Shown here: positions 54,439 through 64,000 of the stretch, in pieces | How positions within the stretch are numbered: the stretch's first letter is position 1 | Layout of the letters: the number at the start of each line of letters is the position of its first letter | Source: Phytophthora hibernalis | Taxonomy: Eukaryota; Oomycota; Peronosporomycetes; Peronosporales; Peronosporaceae | Assembly: GCA_012656075.1 (NCBI GenBank) | Contig: JAAKBF010000094.1 | Location: 1 to 64,000, forward strand | DNA length: 64,000 nucleotides | Reading direction: 5' to 3' | Notes under the pieces: model-generated | What the model was told of the DNA's origin: nothing | The model's database searches: none | Seen by the model: the letters and a program-made list of their open reading frames with translations, nothing else | Position numbers and translations under genes: made by a program

Positions 54439-54789
54439 GCTATTACCGGTACCGGTAATAGAAACTACAGTTCTCTATTAGAGAACTGTAGTTTCTGGAG
54501 CTATTCAAACTCTGGAGCTATTTTTGATTTTGCTCCAAGATGATCGTCCAGAATCTGGTATCTGGACCAGATACCATTTTGAAGTGTAGTTCTTGGAGTG
54601 TCCAGTCTGGAGTGAGATGGATACAAAAAGCGCCTTGGAGCAACGGGGGCCTCGATAAGTCCATGGAGCTAGCTTTTGGAGCTAAAGGGTTACACAAAGG
54701 TTACGATTTACTGTTGTTGTCGGCTTAAGTACGGGATTTAAGTCCAAAACTCTCGAATAGCTCCAGAAACTACAGTTCTCTAATAGCGC
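54439..54789. mobile_element. Foldback MITE with 32-bp inverted ends
   Basis: The arms 54477-54508 and 54755-54786 are exact reverse complements (CTATTAGAGAACTGTAGTTT...). GCGCTATTA stands at 54439-54447 and its complement at 54781-54789, marking the outer ends. The left end has gained about 36 bp that create a 22-bp palindrome (54442-54463) and a 16-bp hairpin (54463-54497). TGGAGCTATT-type repeats lie inside. There is no coding capacity. Confidence 0.85.
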
Positions 54790-55345
54790 CCGGGCGAGCT
54801 CTGAAAGTCGAATGAAATGGTGGTGAGCTGTTTGATTACTGTAAACACGTATCGGCATCATGGTTCTACAAATTGAGACTTTCACCGCGTTTGCGGAGGC
54901 TAAAGCCTCGCCGCTTGGAGCCTTTGGAAGCTACCAGTACTAGCTTCCATGCCAAATGTTGTATGGGTTTTAAAATCGCGGTGGTCCAGCGTAGGAGACG
55001 AACATGAGGAGCGGTAAATTGAATTGAGGTTTCATCGTGGAAGATACTCAGGTTGATACATATCCACGGAGGGGGCTGCTAGTTGAGTGCATGTAGCTTC
55101 CTAGTTTGTGTGGAAAATGTCTAATTCTGCCGGACAATAGAACCACCCACCCGGCTTGAAGTAGACGTCGCGATGTGGACGTGCTCCACAGAGTCCCAGT
55201 CATGTTGTCTTTGAGCATGTTCAGATCCTGGTTGCATATAGTGGTCAGCTGTGAATAATATTCACTTGCTATTTTGAAACGGCTATATTAAACAGATTAA
55301 CCTGTCACACCTGATAGCATCCGTGGACAACTGCCGTATCAGGCA
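54790..55345. other. Intergenic, no gene seen
   Basis: Short inverted similarity (TTTGGAAGCTACCAGTACTA) only. No supported reading frame. Confidence 0.35.
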
Positions 55346-55615
55346 TAAGAGCATCTCCACCGGTGAGGTCTAATCGGCAGTTTGATCGGAGCTGATTCTG
55401 CACCGGTGAGGTCAAACGAGGGTCAAACTGGCACTTGCGATCAAACCTTTGCGAGGGATGACAGCGGCCGCACGACAACTCGTGCTCTATGAACGAATAT
55501 GCAACCTGATTATTCAGCTGCCGATGAACAATATAGATGGTGGTTGTGATCCAAATTGCCCATGATCTCGCTCTCAGTTTCGGTTTGGCAAGCATATCGA
55601 CACAAGCTCACCGTG

Positions 55616-56536
55616 ATGGCGAAAGGCACGAAGGAGAAGACACCACGTTGTAAAAACTACAACCCCATTGAGGATACGGCGCTCAGCCGTTCTTGGGGGC
55701 GCGTCAGTGGTGACAGTTCGGTTGGCATCTATCATACTGCGAATCGTTTTTGGGGTCGCGTGAAGGAGGAGCTTGAGACGGATGAAGATATTGCCCCTCT
55801 GTTGCGGACTAACGTGCTGGAACCTCGTACTATCCAGAGTCTTCAGGCTCGGTTCGGTGTCATTGGGAAGGCCGTCGACAAGTTGATGAAGTTCATGGTG
55901 CGGACAAAGGAAAGCGGTGAACCAGGCCGTACGCTTAAGGATTCGTACTTCAGTGCTCTCTCCATGTATCAGATGAACAGCCGCTCGAAGAAGCCGTTCG
56001 AGTTCACTGGTGCCTATCAAGTGCTTTCACAGTTACCTAAGTTCATGGGGGCATCAGCAAAACTACGACTACACCCAGTAAGAAGCGTCCAGCTGAAGGA
56101 GAAGAGATTTCAGACTTCAAGTCTGGTGACGTGATATCGGTCACCACGCCGTCTGGTAAAGCGAAAGGTGTGAAGGCATCGAAGCGTGAAAATCAAGAGC
56201 TGCACTTGTCCACTCAGAAAATCGCCGTGGGTGAAAGGATTGCAAAAACGTCTGAGAAACGCAACCAAATCTTTTCGCCCATGGGACTCAAGCTCTGTTT
56301 ACCAGAAAGCCCGAGAACGCGGAGTATGCCAAGTATCTGGCTTTGCAGCGAAAGATAGCCTTGCAACCGCAAGGAAGCGGAGGGTGAGGCTCATGGACGT
56401 GGATGCTGAGGAAGAGGAGAAGATCACATCGGAGACGGAGCAAGTCGTTCGTTTCGATGTCATTCTAGACAGCGGAAACTCAGCGTCGAAGGTAAGCATC
56501 AACTCACTTTGTGACGCGACAGAGGAAAACAACTGA
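55616..56536 (+). pseudogene. Harbinger Myb/SANT-like accessory protein
   Basis: Start MAKGTKEKTPRCKNYNPIED. The trihelix-like region (EDTALSRSWGRVSGDSSVGI, TANRFWGRVKEEL, RTIQSLQARFGVIGKAVDKL) is the DNA-binding domain found in the second ORF of PIF/Harbinger elements, which brings the transposase to DNA ends. Then comes FEFTGAYQVLSQLPKFMGAS. A 1-nt deletion near 56060 shifts the frame. The intended continuation is TPSKKRPAEGEEISDFKSGD, and after another break near 56330 comes a Lys/Glu-rich helix (AEYAKYLALQRKIAL). The first frame ends at 56134. Confidence 0.8.
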
Positions 56537-56691
56537 ACATCGGAAACGAAATGAGAGAATTTCTTCACGCAAAGCTCACCTCCGAGCTTACATTAAGCTA
56601 GTCAATATGACGAACAACTTGCCAACCACTTGGTTACTTGCATACTCGTATCTCGCTATGCTTACTTCGTCCAGATTATCAAAGTGTCTAA

Positions 56692-58023
56692 TCAATTTGC
56701 CTCGCCGTAGCAGTCCCGCAAATGCTCAACCATATCATCGCGCAAGCGAAAGTATACCGAAGAGACTTCAAAACCCTGCAGTCTTGTTACTGCGTCCGCA
56801 AGCGACCGCGGATGCTGGTGCACAGGATGAGACACAGTAAACTGAGGAACACCTGCCGGTTGGTTGTTGGCGTTAAACAAGTACGAGTTGCTGTCAAACT
56901 CGGTCCTCTCATCTTCGACAACCATATTGTGGAGAATAATACATGCACGCATCACTCGGCACATATCCAAACGACGCCATAGTCTGCAAGGGACATCTAT
57001 GATTCTCCATCGAGACTGTAACACCCCGAACGCCCGCTCAACGTCTTTCCTACAGGCTTCTTGCCTCTGAGAATAGTGTTTTCGCTTTGCTCCGGACGGC
57101 TGAGATATTGTCTTCATGAATACAGGCCAATTGGGGTAGATGCCGTCGGCTAGACAGTACGCCTTTTCATACTCATTACCATTCACGATAAATTTGATCA
57201 AGGGGGCGTCTCCACGCATCAAACGATCAAAACCTCTGACCGGTCCAATATGTTCAAATCATTTAAACATCCGTCCAACCGAAACTGGCATGTCAGATCG
57301 ATAAGTCATAATAGTCTGCACACGCTTCCAGGACCATCGTGGGCTTCTTTTCTTTGCCCTTGAATTGACCAGCCTCTGTACTCGGACAATTTTTCCATTC
57401 CCAGTGCATACAGTCGATACTGTAAAGGATGCCCACAAAGCCTCGACTTGCATTTATTTCGAGTAGACGCGAAATGTCAGCTACACCAGGATCTTGAAGA
57501 TACTCTTCCCCAAAGCACCTATCGATCGCTTCAACTAAATGCCTGAGCGCATCCAGGATTGTTGTCTCTGCTAACTCGAGATTCTCGTCGATCATGTCTG
57601 CCGCAACTCCATACGCCATTACACGAAGATCAGAAGCAATTTTCAACAATGGATGTATTCCCATCTTCCCTGTGCAATCTGGCTGCTGCGCAAAGTAGTC
57701 AGGGTAAATCGCTAGCACAGACTCGTACACACGGAGGAATAGACGTTTGCTCATTCGGAAGCGCCTACGGAAATCGACGGCGTTGTAGACAGGATCGTCA
57801 TTGAAATACTGCTCACAGAGACGGCGGTATAATCACGATCCTTGTTACGACTTTTTCCTGGGTGGGATCCACCACGGTTTGGTTGCTCAGCGTCTTCATC
57901 GGAATCTGAACGAAAGAAATCCACCCAAAAGTCCTCCACATACGTGTCTTCCAGCGTGAAGAGTGTCACATCGGCGTCCAAGACTTCCCCTCCATCTTGA
58001 AATTCGAGAGTGAGAGAATTCAA
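56692..58023 (-). pseudogene. PIF/Harbinger DDE transposase
   Basis: The N-terminus MNSLTLEFQDGGEVLDADVT starts at 58023. A frameshift near 57830 precedes YFNDDPVYNAVDFRRRFRMS. The main frame gives SKRLFLRVYESVLAIYPDYF (HTH-containing region), GVADISRLLEINASRGFVGI, and LYSIDCMHWEWKNCPS with the first Asp (about 57420-57375). Frame breaks near 57270-57230 precede the last part, with NEYEKAYCLADGIYPNWPVF (second Asp) and CRKDVERAFGVLQSRWRIID (Glu), then a stop at 56692. All three catalytic residues survive. It excises and inserts the element at TWA sites. Confidence 0.9.
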
Positions 58024-58185
58024 TTCAACGATGGCCTTGCTCTGTTAACTTTCAACCTACGTGCCGATGCTTGTTTGACTATCCGATCTAGTTCGACAAA
58101 GAACCGGTGTGATTTAGGGTGTCAAGAACGTATCAAAGCATTTAAATGACTTTTGCTTTTGATTGGACCGGTGGAGATACTCTAA

Positions 58186-58920
58186 CAATACTATCCGATT
58201 TGTAGTAGACTGTACCTACAGTCCAAGCTACAACCACCATTTGACGCAAAATAGCAAGTAATAATTTTAACCATCTGATACTACGGTATTACATTTTGCT
58301 ATCAGAGCCCCCTGATCTCGATGAAAAGCTGCTTGCAGTTATGAGTGCCCGAGGAAAATTTTCTCGACGAAGAAGAGAAAACTACTCAAATATCCACTAC
58401 GAGCTTCTTTCAGCCTCTCTAGGTAGTATCAAATCCCTATAAGATATCAGGTTCGATAGGTATCAGATTTACTCCATACATTTTACTAACTACCAAGTCG
58501 GTGGATCGATTTCGTATCAGATATAGTAGTGTATCAGGTGTGTCAGGTATTATTTAGGACAGATTAATCTGTAGTGCGGTCGATGGAGCCGCTTCTATTG
58601 TTATAATTGGAAGGAAACTTTCATAGATGTTGCATGAATGTTGAACTAGCACGCCACAGGCAACACGCTGCTTTTTGACTAGTTCTCGCTATATATTAGT
58701 GACTGGAGTGAGTTTGGCTCATGTCAACGTCGGGATCTCTAAAGTAAGCAAGATGAAGTTGCATTATGAGAGGAATCTGACCAAAAGCAAAAATTAACAT
58801 GTAATTTTGTCAGTTCTTGAGGGTTTATTAGATATGGAGATGAGCTGTTGGGCTGGTGCGTGTTGTTGATTTTTCTTTTTGAGCGGAAAATCGGATCACT
58901 GATATACTCTGAAATAAATT
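58186..58920. other. Intergenic, no gene seen
   Basis: AT-rich. GGTATCAGAT-like words recur around 58420-58550 without clear periodicity. No supported gene. Confidence 0.35.
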
Positions 58921-59188
58921 TCAGAGAATTGTTGTCTCGCAACCCCAGGCGCAGCGTAGAATGCATGTTCGCCTTTCAAACACGAGTGTGTCATTATCTC
59001 GCCGAGCAATACGCTCAGCTGGGTCAACGCGAGCGATGAGATCGATCAGGCCTGGGGATAGTTTGTCGGCGTACTTCCACGACTTGAAGCCGTGACTCCG
59101 CACCGATTCAATCCCACGAACACCTTCTCCTACAGAGAAGCTAACGAGACCAGAGAGGAGCCCGTGGGCATCATGGTAGAATGTTTTG
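58921..59188 (-). pseudogene. Ser/Thr protein kinase, C-lobe part (separated by a MULE)
   Basis: The minus strand reads from the MULE edge FYHDAHGLLSGLVSFSVGE and VRSHGFKSWKYADKLSPGLI, followed by DLIARVDPAERIARR. This is the end of a kinase C-lobe (the LSP..IDLI.R...DP..R region). It is in the same orientation as the N-part at 61670-62352 and supplies the subdomains missing there. Stop at 58921. Confidence 0.75.
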
Positions 59189-61659
59189 AAGGTCGTATTC
59201 GGACATGACATGGACTTTAGGTCAGGCGTTTTGTACGACCTAAACGCCCGACCACGATGAAATCCCGACCAAATTGTATTTGCTTGGGTCTGTTATGCGT
59301 GAATCAAAGCGCACCAGAGCAGTGTACGTGTACAAGCTTTCAGGGTTTCAAGGTGACTGCTCCAAGGTCTAGGACCTGAACGATCGGCTAGACTTCTTCG
59401 TGCAATCCATGCAAAAGTATACTACCAAAAGTATTTTCTTAGGAAAACTATGCGTCAACTGAAGCGTGGTCGGATTGAGTAAATGTGCAGGCTGGGGTTG
59501 GATCCTACAAGGAAATCATATATTCAGCAGTCCCACCTGTAAAAAAATGTCAGCCCGGCCGATGTGCCACATAAAGTGGTATGTACCTGCAGAGAAGCTG
59601 GCCGATTCGTTGTCGTCAGTATCGGCATCAAAGTCAAGCGAGAAATCGTCGAGAGTGTTGGCTTCCACTTCTTCATCGTCGTCACGCTCTACGGCTGCAC
59701 TATTCTCCGATTCATCGGCATCAGAGCTGTTTGGGTCGCTGTCTTCATTGATATCTTCGTCGTCGTCGTCATCAGGCACCTCGTCTTCGCTCTCCACAAC
59801 TTCGACGCTCGATACCGGTAGGTCAACTGCAGCAGGAACAGTAAATTTGGGTAGTGTTCGGAGAGCTTTTCTGCGAAGACCAACCGACGTATGCATCTTC
59901 TTGCGAACGTAGTCGAGAGAGATGTCACGAATAGACTTAACGAACGTCGGCAAGTCTGGTTGGGTCTTGATGGTTGCGTTGATCTCCCTATTAAACTGTT
60001 CGAGTGGATTGTTTGTTCGAGACACTAATTACTCTTCCAACCCATGAATATTCCACTCGTGAACCGAGTAGCACTCCATCCAAGTCGCTCTAAAATACAC
60101 CCAGAACTGCCTCCATTTGGTTTTCGAGTAACGATAACCGATCTCTTCTTTCACCCATGCGATACCAGCTCCTTCCACTTTGTCGGGATCAATCACAGTT
60201 AACATGTCGAGCACGCGTTTCGCCATCGCGATCTTTACCTGATTGTCTGGGATGCACAATTTCTTCATCTTTCGACACAGAGCCTGCTTAAAATTAAAAA
60301 AAACACCCGATAACCTCCGCGTTGGGGAACTGAGCTTGAACACCAATAATCAAACCGACTTCGAAGTCGCAGATGACTTCAGATGGCTGCATGTCGGAGT
60401 CGGTGCTCTTGATAATTTGATCTAACAGTTCCCTGTACGTTTCCTCGCTGCTGTTGCTGCACAGTACGTAAAAGATCGGCACGAACAAACTGCGCGGCCG
60501 GTCTTCTGCCATTAGCACAACACACTGGTAGAAACCTTTCGGGGCGCATCTGAATGTTCCACCGAGGAACAGTGTGACACTGTGAGCCGATAGCACTTCC
60601 ATTAGACCTGGATGAGCCCACCCAATCAAACGGTTCGGCTTTCCTTTGGGTTTCTTGTTCGGAGTCACCAAATGAAACTTGAAAAACGATAGTTTGGAAT
60701 TCGGGACCATCGATAGAGGTCGCACTTCAACAACCCCATGCAGCTCTCCCCGTAGTATTTGCGCTTCACTCTGAAAACCCGACTAACGACTTGCTCTTCG
60801 GTAAGACCCTCGACAATTCGTTCATCATGGACAAGATAAAACTTTATGCAGACTTGCTTCCAGATATCAGTCGCCGACATATCGAGCCTGCTGAGTGCTA
60901 AGCGATCCGTCATATCCTTCATCGCATTTTCAACACTCACTGAATGACCTTTCACACTAACTGGAAGAGGACAAGTGTGACTGCCCACGCAAGTCAACTC
61001 ATCCCTAGCTCCAATATAGCGGAACATTTGGTTCGGCGATACCGCTGCACATGAAGACGGTATTTTTCGGGAGCTCCAGCCTCTCGTGTATTTATACCCG
61101 CGATGGAAGCGAATTGTGCTTGAACCGCGGGGGTTCTTGGTAGTGCTGGGGGAAGTCTGCTGCTGTACTGTGTCCCCAGAAGCACCAGATTGAGTTGACA
61201 CCACGGTTGGCGTAGAAATGGCTTGAAGGTTGGCGCTTGGGCTGCTCAGAAATTCTGGATTTACTTCATTCGTGCGTGGGAGTTGCCGAGCTTCTGGTTG
61301 CGACCGACCCAGTCGGAGACGAGTGGTTGTGGTTCTCATTGACCATCTCGCCATGGGCAGAGGATGTTTCAGGCTCGATGATGCTGACGAGGATGAGTGT
61401 TGAGGCCGATGTCTCTTTCAAAATGACTCTGGCACCTTCAACTTGAGTTGGCGACTGGTGTGTGAAGAAATTAATGATTCTAATTTAATGCTTACGATTC
61501 TTCCATCGCATGCGACGTGTCATCTAACTTTATCGTGTACAGGTAGCACACGTATCCATTCTTGGCGTGAAAATATCCCGACCGAAATAGCGACCAGTGT
61601 GAACTCATCGGCACGTAAAACACCAGACCCAAGTCCATGTCATGTCCGAATACGACCTT
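59189..61659 (-). mobile_element. Mutator-like element inserted in a kinase gene
   Basis: Left TIR 59189-59217 (AAGGTCGTATTCGGACATGA...) and right TIR 61631-61659 are perfect inverted copies over 29 bp, with weaker similarity for about 50 bp further in. The right end lies inside a 129-bp sequence repeated exactly at 40782-40910. The interior holds a MULE transposase on the minus strand. Kinase coding sequence stops at one edge and resumes at the other. A clear 9-bp target duplication is not visible. The repeat shared with 40782 extends 10 bp past the TIR (to 61669), so the true end may be there. Confidence 0.85.
59516..61354 (-). pseudogene. MULE transposase of the kinase-splitting element
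   Basis: The Ser/Thr-rich head (61354) is followed by a FLYWCH-like region in shifting frames (EKYRLHVQRYRRTKCSAI, about 61065). Then come LSRLDMSATDIWKQVCIKFY and EEQVVSRVFRVKRKYYGESC. The core reads NRLIGWAHPGLMEVLSAHSV and TLFLGGTFRCAPKGFYQCVV (about 60580-60525). Here the Asp expected before GTF is Gly, so the first catalytic position is lost. Second Asp: SEVICDFEVGLIIGVQAQFP. Later part: KMKKLCIPDNQVKIAMAKRV and VSRTNNPLEQFNREINATIK. The C-terminus is a long acidic tail (EDEVPDDDDDEDINEDSDPN). Frame changes near 60720, 60300 and 60027. Confidence 0.87.
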
Positions 61660-61669
61660 TATAAAAAGT
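61541..61669. repeat. 129-bp repeat, identical to 40782-40910
   Basis: Right-hand end of the MULE in the kinase gene, including the 29-bp TIR. Identity ends on both sides at the same base in the two copies. Confidence 0.9.
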
Positions 61670-62352
61670 AACCGAGCATCATGAACCACATGATACCGAG
61701 TGACCAGACGTCGGTCTTGACCGGATCGTACTCCTTGCCTGTCACCACCTCGGGGGCCATGTAGTAGTCTTTGCCCATTCGGCCGACGCAGCGAGAGCTC
61801 GCGTCCACAACAGACCAAAGTCGGAGATTTTGCACCTGCCTCCATGCATCAGCACGTTCTCCAGCGACAGGTCACGGTGCGCGATGTTGAGCTGGCGGTG
61901 CAAGAATTCCACGCCAGCGAAAATCTGTGTCATCATGTCGATGAACGTGCGCTCGTCCACAGTGCCGCTGCGAGGCGGAGAGGTGACGTGGGTGTAGAGG
62001 TCGCCATCGGCGCAGAGCTCGCTCACCAGGTAGATGTGCTCGTGCTCCTGGAAGTGGAAATAGGAGCGCACGACATTAGGGTGGCCGCCGCTTTTCACGA
62101 GCAGCTCGGCGACGAGGCATTCTTCTTGGGGTCGTCCACCGCGCGATCAGCTCTGACGCAATTCTGTGCGTGAGCGGCACAGGCCAACGATATGCACTTG
62201 ACCGCGGCGACTCGATTGGTGAGACGAAGCTCCGGCCTGGGTTGTTGCTGGGTGGATGGATGGGAGTATTTGACAAGGGGGACGGTCACCCGACCGCCTG
62301 ACCCAGAGGGCACGGGCCACGCAGCCAACGGAAACCTGCAGACCCAAGACAC
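61670..62352 (-). pseudogene. Ser/Thr protein kinase, N-lobe and catalytic part
   Basis: From about 62352: TNRVAAVKCISLAC supplies the VAVK lysine (about 62215). A frameshift near 62130 precedes ECLVAELLVKSGGHPN (helix C Glu), then HIYLVSELCADGDLYTHV (hinge), LNIAHRDLSLENVLMHGG (HRD...N catalytic loop, about 61890) and CKISDFGL (DFG, about 61825). One missing G at about 61815 shifts the frame. The continuation is RMGKDYYMAPEVVTGKEYD and TDVWSLGIMWFMMLGY, ending at the MULE edge. All catalytic residues are present, but two frameshifts and the insertion kill it. It would phosphorylate Ser/Thr, and the subfamily is not clear. Confidence 0.85.
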
Positions 62353-62473
62353 CAGGAGCCAACCACTAAAAATGGAGAGTTGAGTGGTTCACACCAAGAT
62401 GAAGATCAGGCCGCCACTGGGGCTGGGTAGATAGACGGGGATTATTCAAAGGCAAATAGAAAGGAGCAGATAA

Positions 62474-63910
62474 ATGGCTGACAGGTTTGCTGTGATGACA
62501 CCGTCGGACGCACAGGACATGCGGGCTCAGGACGGGCAACGCCACGATGAGGCGAGGGAGGGGTACCAGGCAGCGAACAATGATGACACCGCGGTGCTCG
62601 CAGCGAGGCCTACAGCGGCTCCCGTCAGCTACGCAGCTGCTGTCCGCCAGAACTGCAGCAGAGGACCGAGGTCGTCATTTCAGGCATCCACCACCATCGC
62701 GGGGATGGAAACCGAATGAACGACAACTCCTACTGGCCACGCTCCAGAAACAGTGGACTGGACAGCGCACACCGATGGAGTCGGAGGAAATGGCGGAATT
62801 CAGACGGCTCGTACTCCGTCCGTCGGAGGTACACCAAGACGAGGCGATCAGAAATCGTACGGCCCTGGAAACATCTACGCTCCTGGAATATCTAAATGGG
62901 GGCTGGAACTAACACATGCCCCTGAATTCTTGAAGGCGACTATGACGCTGCAGCAGCGCCCATGATTGAACAGTTCCACGAGGAACACATGGAGGATACG
63001 CTGACTGCAGATGTGCACCCAGCAGCCAAGCTACGCCGCAACATGACGCACCTGACACTGTTCGCGCGATTGTATGACTCAAAAGCGGACTCGGAGTGTG
63101 GACGGGCGATGATTGACAGGATGATGGACGAGGTGAAACTGCTCCACTTTGATGGTATCCACACTCTGAAGTTCGTGTTTAACTCGCGTAGAATAGCGAA
63201 CATGTACATGGGGTTGGCTTTTCGCCTCAACGGCACCTACATTGAACTGGAAGATTCGACACGCCACAGGCGGCCGGCACGTATCGGCCGGCGCAGATCA
63301 AGCGCCACTACGCGGTTCGGGTGTACGGGGCCGAGGTACTTGGACTGGTCAAGTTGCTCACAGTCCTGGGGCAGATCCCTGGAGTTCATGTGGTGGATGC
63401 GGAGCGACCGAAGGTGGACTCCGCCGAGATAGTGGACGATCGGTTCATGCACATCCGGTTTGACGCGGAAAAGTGCCCTGAGGCGCTAAGAGGGTCACCA
63501 AGCTGACGATTGGAGGAGAGATTGTGACGCTGCATCACTATTTGGTGCAACAACGCCTACCTTGTGGACACTGTTACGCGCCTTTTCACACTACGGGCTT
63601 CTGTCAGGCGTCGCAGGCCCTGGTGCTGAGGATGAAGGCCAAACATCTCCGTACGTTTGCAGGGACAGTGCCGGATTACAGCGTAGGGGACGCGGTCCAA
63701 TACAGGCATTCGGATGGGGAGAGCTTGGAAAACTTTTTATCCAATCTGCAAGACGAGCTGGCCAACGAGATGGCTACCCCGCAGTCTCTCACTCCGCAAA
63801 ATGTACTAATAACGCCGCAGCAGGCGGCCGGGGCTGGGTCTCATGCTATACCTACTGGAGACGAACACGGGGCTGCAGGCGAGCGAGAGGAATCCGACAT
63901 CACAACTTAA
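62474..63910 (+). pseudogene. LINE ORF1-like protein with CCHC knuckle
   Basis: Start MADRFAVMTPSDAQDMRAQD at 62474. Four segments in shifting frames (breaks near 62690, 62890, 63250 and 63500) make one protein: YLLVSY-less disordered head, NERQLLLATLQKQWTGQRTP, MIEQFHEEHMEDTLTADVHP, MDEVKLLHFDGIHTLKFVFN, AVRVYGAEVLGLVKLLTVLG, and finally LTIGGEIVTLHHYLVQQRLP followed by CGHCYAPFHTTGFC (about 63557-63600), a CxxCx4Hx4C zinc knuckle. RNA-binding ORF1 of an L1-like element is the best reading. The stop is at 63908 and ORF2 would lie beyond the window. The first-segment wording describes low complexity, not a motif. Confidence 0.65.
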
Positions 63911-64000
63911 CCCTCCTCACATAACAGAGCACAAGCAGTTGACGAGTTCAAGACGGTCGAGAGTAAGTCCGCCAAGAATCTAAGGAACGCGGTGGCTAAG
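63911..64000. other. Window edge after LINE ORF1
   Basis: Short sequence after the ORF1 stop. KQLTSSRRSRVSPPRI-like frame only. Too short to call, but ORF2 of the LINE is expected to the right. Confidence 0.3.

Larger units (their letters stand above)
55346..58185. mobile_element. PIF/Harbinger transposon, complete ends
   Basis: Element 55349-58182 (2834 bp) is flanked by TAA on both sides (55346-55348 and 58183-58185), the expected TWA target duplication. The termini GAGCATCTCCACCGGT (left) and GAGTATCTCCACCGGT (right, inverted) match 15 of 16. A second CACCGGTGAGGTC copy lies 50 bp inside the left end. It contains the usual pair of genes, a Myb-like ORF (plus) and a DDE transposase (minus), arranged convergently. 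Both have a few frameshifts. Confidence 0.95.

Noticed and set aside
59466..59912. Ser-rich plus-strand ORF of 148 residues
   Set aside because: It is the antisense of the Asp/Glu-rich tail of the MULE transposase. The Ser runs are a complement artefact.
1..64000. CRISPR arrays, bacterial operons, rRNA
   Set aside because: No regularly spaced repeats, ribosome-binding-site-linked gene runs or rRNA-like sequence seen.

Overview
This window looks like a repeat-dense stretch of an oomycete (stramenopile) nuclear genome. The evidence is one spliced host gene resembling the oomycete M96/bZIP-START family, short GT-AG introns, chromodomain Ty3/gypsy and Ty1/copia polyproteins, and several classes of eukaryotic DNA transposon. 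There are no bacterial operons, no rRNA, no confident tRNA and no CRISPR array. The organism assignment is inference from gene families, not from a marker gene.

Layout. 0-11 kb holds two divergent copies of an unnamed repeat-borne protein, a pogo/Tigger transposase relic, a FAR1-type Mutator-like (MULE) relic, a long copy of a TA-flanked MITE, and an IS630/Tc1-like transposase relic. 11-18 kb holds a low-complexity gag-like stretch, a MULE-associated Ulp1-like (C48) protease, a membrane-protein fragment and a decayed TPR-type gene. 18.56-22.31 kb is a complete-ended Ty1/copia element on the minus strand (paired LTRs, near-identical 5-bp target duplications, half-tRNA-type primer site, internal gag-to-integrase deletion). 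It sits inside a membrane-protein reading frame. 23-29.5 kb is a MULE N-terminus joined to a GATC-rich chromodomain gypsy that carries a long antisense ORF. 29.5-33.2 kb is a second gypsy on the minus strand abutting a LINE RT tail. 33.2-40.9 kb has a SWIM fragment, a multi-TM relic, a copia gag-pol 5' half, and a MULE fused to a Ulp1-like protease.

40.9-46.4 kb has a gypsy 3' end with LTR start, a tRNA-like element, a short MITE copy, a MULE with 40-bp terminal inverted repeats, and a pogo-like MITE. 46.6-54 kb is the most host-like part. It contains two tandem single-pass membrane glycoproteins (one with a single C-run frameshift), the intact two-exon M96/START-like gene, and an acidic helical-repeat/coiled-coil gene with frameshifts. 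54.4-58.2 kb has a foldback MITE and an end-to-end PIF/Harbinger transposon (TAA target duplications, 15/16 TIRs, transposase plus Myb-like ORF). 58.9-62.4 kb is a Ser/Thr kinase gene split by a MULE with at least 29-bp TIRs. 62.5 kb to the end is a LINE ORF1 with a CCHC knuckle, running toward the right edge.

Almost every transposon ORF is frameshifted, so coordinates for relics are the span of recognisable coding, not a translatable gene. The main themes are nested insertions that can be reconstructed, MULEs carrying a SUMO-protease-like domain, and several precisely bounded small inverted-repeat elements.
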